DNA from: CAVVEQ01 sp963828855
Lineage (GTDB): Bacteria; Chloroflexota; Anaerolineae; Anaerolineales; Anaerolineaceae
Reading direction: 5' to 3'
Assembly (NCBI GenBank): GCA_963828855.1
Contig: CAWHGB010000002.1
Span: 558,001 to 622,000, forward strand
DNA length: 64,000 nucleotides
In this document: positions 62,015 to 64,000 of the stretch, one piece after another
Position numbering within the stretch: the first letter of the stretch is position 1
Layout of the letters: each line of letters opens with the position of its first letter
The notes under the pieces: model-generated
Database searches by the model: none
Told to the model about the DNA's origin: nothing
Seen by the model: only the letters and a program-made list of their open reading frames with translations
Position numbers and translations under genes: made by a program

Positions 62015-63263
62015 TTATTTTCCCAAATGCTTCTTTAAGGGCTGCCATGCTCGGTTCTATGATCGGTGCTTCTTTCACGGCCTGCATCGCTGAACGGACA
62101 TCTTTCAACCCGCTGCCGGTATTGATCACCACGACCGGATCATCGGCATGGATGATCCCCTGCTTCACAGCCTTCTGCAACCCGGCGTACGCTGTGGAAC
62201 CGGCTGGTTCTGCGAAGATACCCACCTTGCCAAGTTCCGCGATGGCTCGGATGATGGCTTCATCCTCCACCAGGATGTAGGCCCCTTCGGTGTCTCTGGC
62301 TGCCCGCACCGCGCGCACCCCATCGCGGGGGAGATCCACCGAGATGCTATCGGCGATTGTGGTTGCTTGAACAGGTATGATCTTTTCGGTACCGGCGAAA
62401 AACGCGTTCGCAACTGCCGCGGATTTATCCGATTGGATGCCAAAGATGCGGGGCATCTGATCCAGCCAGCCCAGTTCCAGCAGATCCTTAAACCCCTTGT
62501 GAATGCCGGAAATAATGTTGCCATCGCCGACGGAGACAAACACGCACAATGGTTTCTTCAGCTGCGGATTCGGAAGCAGGATCGTCTCCCAGATCTCCAA
62601 AGCGGCGGTTTTTTTACCCTCGGCGGTGAAGGGATTGTAGCCAGTGTTGCGGCAATACCAGCCGAATTCGTTGGCTGCCTCGATGGTAAGGTCGAACGCG
62701 GAATCGTAATTGCCATCCACCAGGATCACCTGCGCGCCGTAGACCAGCAATTGGGCGACCTTTGCTGGGGGAGCGGTCTTAGGAGCAAAGATGACTGCTT
62801 TCTGACGCATCGCCGCAGCCATTCCTGCGAGGGCAGCCCCGGCATTACCGGTGGACGCCGTGACAATGACCTGCGCACCGATTTCCATCGCCCGGGCAAC
62901 CACAACGGAACTAGCCCGGTCTTTAAAGGACGCGGTCGGATTGCGTCCTTCATCCTTGATCCAGAGCTCATCCAATCCAAGCCCATCGGATAGCGCGCCT
63001 GGTTGAAAAAGCGGCGTCCAACCGGCAGCGCCCATCGGGCTTCCCTCAGCTTGCGGATCACGGACGGGCAGTAAAGGCAAATAGCGCCAGAGCGATGGCT
63101 GAGAGATGGATGTGATATCTTCGACTTTATATTTTTGGCGGATCTGGTCGTAATCCAGGACCACATCCAGGTTGCCGCCGTCCTTGGGGCAGGTATATAT
63201 GGACTGGATCGGGAGATATTCTTTCCCGCAAATTGAACATCGATAACCGCTGAAATTTGTCAT
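62015..63263 (-). CDS. thrC: Threonine synthase (ThrC), apparent read-through into the next gene
   Basis: About 415 residues. The zinc-ribbon-like N-terminus CSICGKEYLPIQSIYTCPKDGG is followed by the PLP-Lys motif ELWIKDEGRNPTASFKDRASSVVV, ASTGNAGAALAGMAAAM, GNYDSAFDLTIEAANEFGWYCRN, and a C-terminal GIFAEPAGSTAYAGLQKAV. The frame continues through KEAFGKISMPERN into the glycosyltransferase. Removing one G in GGGAAAA near 62020 gives a TAA stop at 62015-62017, two bases before the glycosyltransferase ATG. The fusion is therefore most likely a one-base insertion error. Confidence 0.85.
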
Positions 63264-63343
63264 TGTTTTTTCTCGTTTTTTTACATGAACAGATTTGATT
63301 TTAACCTATCTCTACAGCTTAATATTATGTCAATTCGGCCGCG

Positions 63344-64000
63344 TCATCCCCCGAATGAGGTTGTGGGATTTTCTTTCTCCCAAACAATTCGGGCGATGTA
63401 TTCCTGGTCTACCGGCAATCGATCGAACCTTACACCTACAGCATTGTAGATCGCATTTGTGATGGCAGGAGAAGTAGGTATGCTGCAGATTTCCCCCACC
63501 CCTTTTGCTCCATAAGGTCCAGTGGAAATGGGATGTTCCACTATGATCGCTTTGATCACCGGGGTAAGCATGATCCCCGGAACTCGATATTTTGATAGCC
63601 TGTCGGTTAATACCACGCCATCTTCAACGATGAACTCTTCAGTAAGGCAGTTTCCCAATCCCATCATTACGCCGCCCTCGATCTGACCCTGCAAGCCGAG
63701 TGGGTTGACGGCCATTCCCACATCATTCGCCGAAATGACTTTAAGAACTCGAACCTCCCCCGTGATCTTATTAACCTCCACCTTGGCTGCCTGCACCCCG
63801 AAGGAGAATGCGAAGTGCATATCCCCCCCTGAACCGAGTGGCTTCGTTTCCGGTGCATGGTACTCGAATAATGCTTTCGGCGAATTTCCTTCCGCCCGCA
63901 TTTCTCTCCCAATCTCAGGATAACCATGCGTATTCTTTACCAATACGAACCCCTTTGGGACTAAACACAATATTTTCCGGCTGAATATCGTATTTCTCCG
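63344..64000 (-). CDS. Xanthine dehydrogenase-type molybdenum hydroxylase, large subunit, C-terminal part
   Basis: C-terminal ~215 residues; the gene continues beyond the window. Motifs of the molybdopterin domain: PLGSGGDMHFAFSFGVQAAKVEV, NDVGMAVNPLGLQGQIEGGVMMGLG and the catalytic Glu in YGAKGVGEICSIPTSPAITNAI. A one-base shift near 63960 links the last intact frame to EKYDIQPENIVFSPKG upstream. It hydroxylates purines or other N-heterocycles or aldehydes. With the hydantoinase downstream it points to heterocycle catabolism. Whether it is a selenium-dependent enzyme cannot be seen here. Confidence 0.88.
   Translation of the reverse strand, partial: RRNTIFSRKILCLVPKGFVLVKNTHGYPEIGREMRAEGNSPKALFEYHAPETKPLGSGGDMHFAFSFGVQAAKVEVNKITGEVRVLKVISANDVGMAVNPLGLQGQIEGGVMMGLGNCLTEEFIVEDGVVLTDRLSKYRVPGIMLTPVIKAIIVEHPISTGPYGAKGVGEICSIPTSPAITNAIYNAVGVRFDRLPVDQEYIARIVWEKENPTTSFGG

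Noticed and set aside
1..64000. CRISPR arrays, prophage, insertion sequences or rRNA genes
   Set aside because: No regularly spaced direct repeats, transposase, integrase, phage structural gene or rRNA sequence was recognised anywhere in the window.

Overview
The window reads as a chromosomal piece of an anaerobic member of the Chloroflexota, most likely Anaerolineae. This is inferred from gene content: a mevalonate-pathway decarboxylase, a B12-dependent class II ribonucleotide reductase, SelB, a membrane-fused spermidine-synthase-like protein, a TIGR01906 membrane protein, an [NiFe] hydrogenase and a sugar-phosphate type bacterial microcompartment (BMC). No rRNA or phylogenetic marker confirms it. 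About half of the genes are broken by single-base shifts. Where I traced the frames, removing one base nearly always restores the conserved protein, so these look like insertion errors in the sequence rather than real pseudogenes. I give each such gene as one reconstructed locus.

Layout. 0-3 kb: 3' end of a hydrogenase large subunit, peptidase T and a YjbQ protein. 3-8 kb: a TetR-controlled ABC efflux operon with a striking palindromic operator. 8-11.3 kb: small membrane proteins and a TrkA/TrkH potassium uptake pair. 11.3-31.3 kb: housekeeping genes (subtilase, mevalonate decarboxylase, RseP protease, HEAT protein, acylphosphatase, UvrB, Mfd, Pth, YtxH protein, NAD(P)HX repair, spermidine-synthase-like protein, GpmA, a sugar-type ABC ATPase, an alpha/beta hydrolase). 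31.5-34.8 kb: nrdR-nrdJ behind a promoter and a terminator-like leader. 34.8-36.3 kb: an AT-rich islet with a broken serine/threonine kinase. 36.4-40.5 kb: a small regulator/membrane pair and two tandem OFA-type MFS transporters.

41.2-46.7 kb: the most notable region. A GntR regulator is divergent to a nine-gene BMC operon: RpiB-like protein, deoxyribose-phosphate aldolase, BMC-P, CoA-acylating aldehyde dehydrogenase, BMC-H, BMC-T, an unknown small protein, BMC-P, BMC-P. It has a good promoter in front and a strong terminator behind. The gene set matches the SPU (sugar phosphate utilizing) class known from genome surveys. The likely core chemistry is cleavage of 2-deoxyribose-5-phosphate to glyceraldehyde-3-phosphate and acetaldehyde, with the acetaldehyde oxidised to acetyl-CoA inside the shell. 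Amphipathic helices resembling encapsulation peptides sit at the ends of all three enzymes and of the unknown protein.

46.7-50.5 kb: an esterase, a GH1 beta-glycosidase and a possible sugar-binding or epimerase-like protein, suggesting carbohydrate use. 50.6-64 kb, almost all on the minus strand: tRNA-CAU, selB, a coiled-coil protein, a translationally coupled three-gene cassette of complex-I/Mrp-like membrane subunits without redox subunits, a dihydropyrimidinase, two PLP enzymes, a GT2 glycosyltransferase and the C-terminal part of a xanthine-dehydrogenase-type molybdenum hydroxylase. The last group hints at nitrogen-heterocycle catabolism, possibly selenium dependent.
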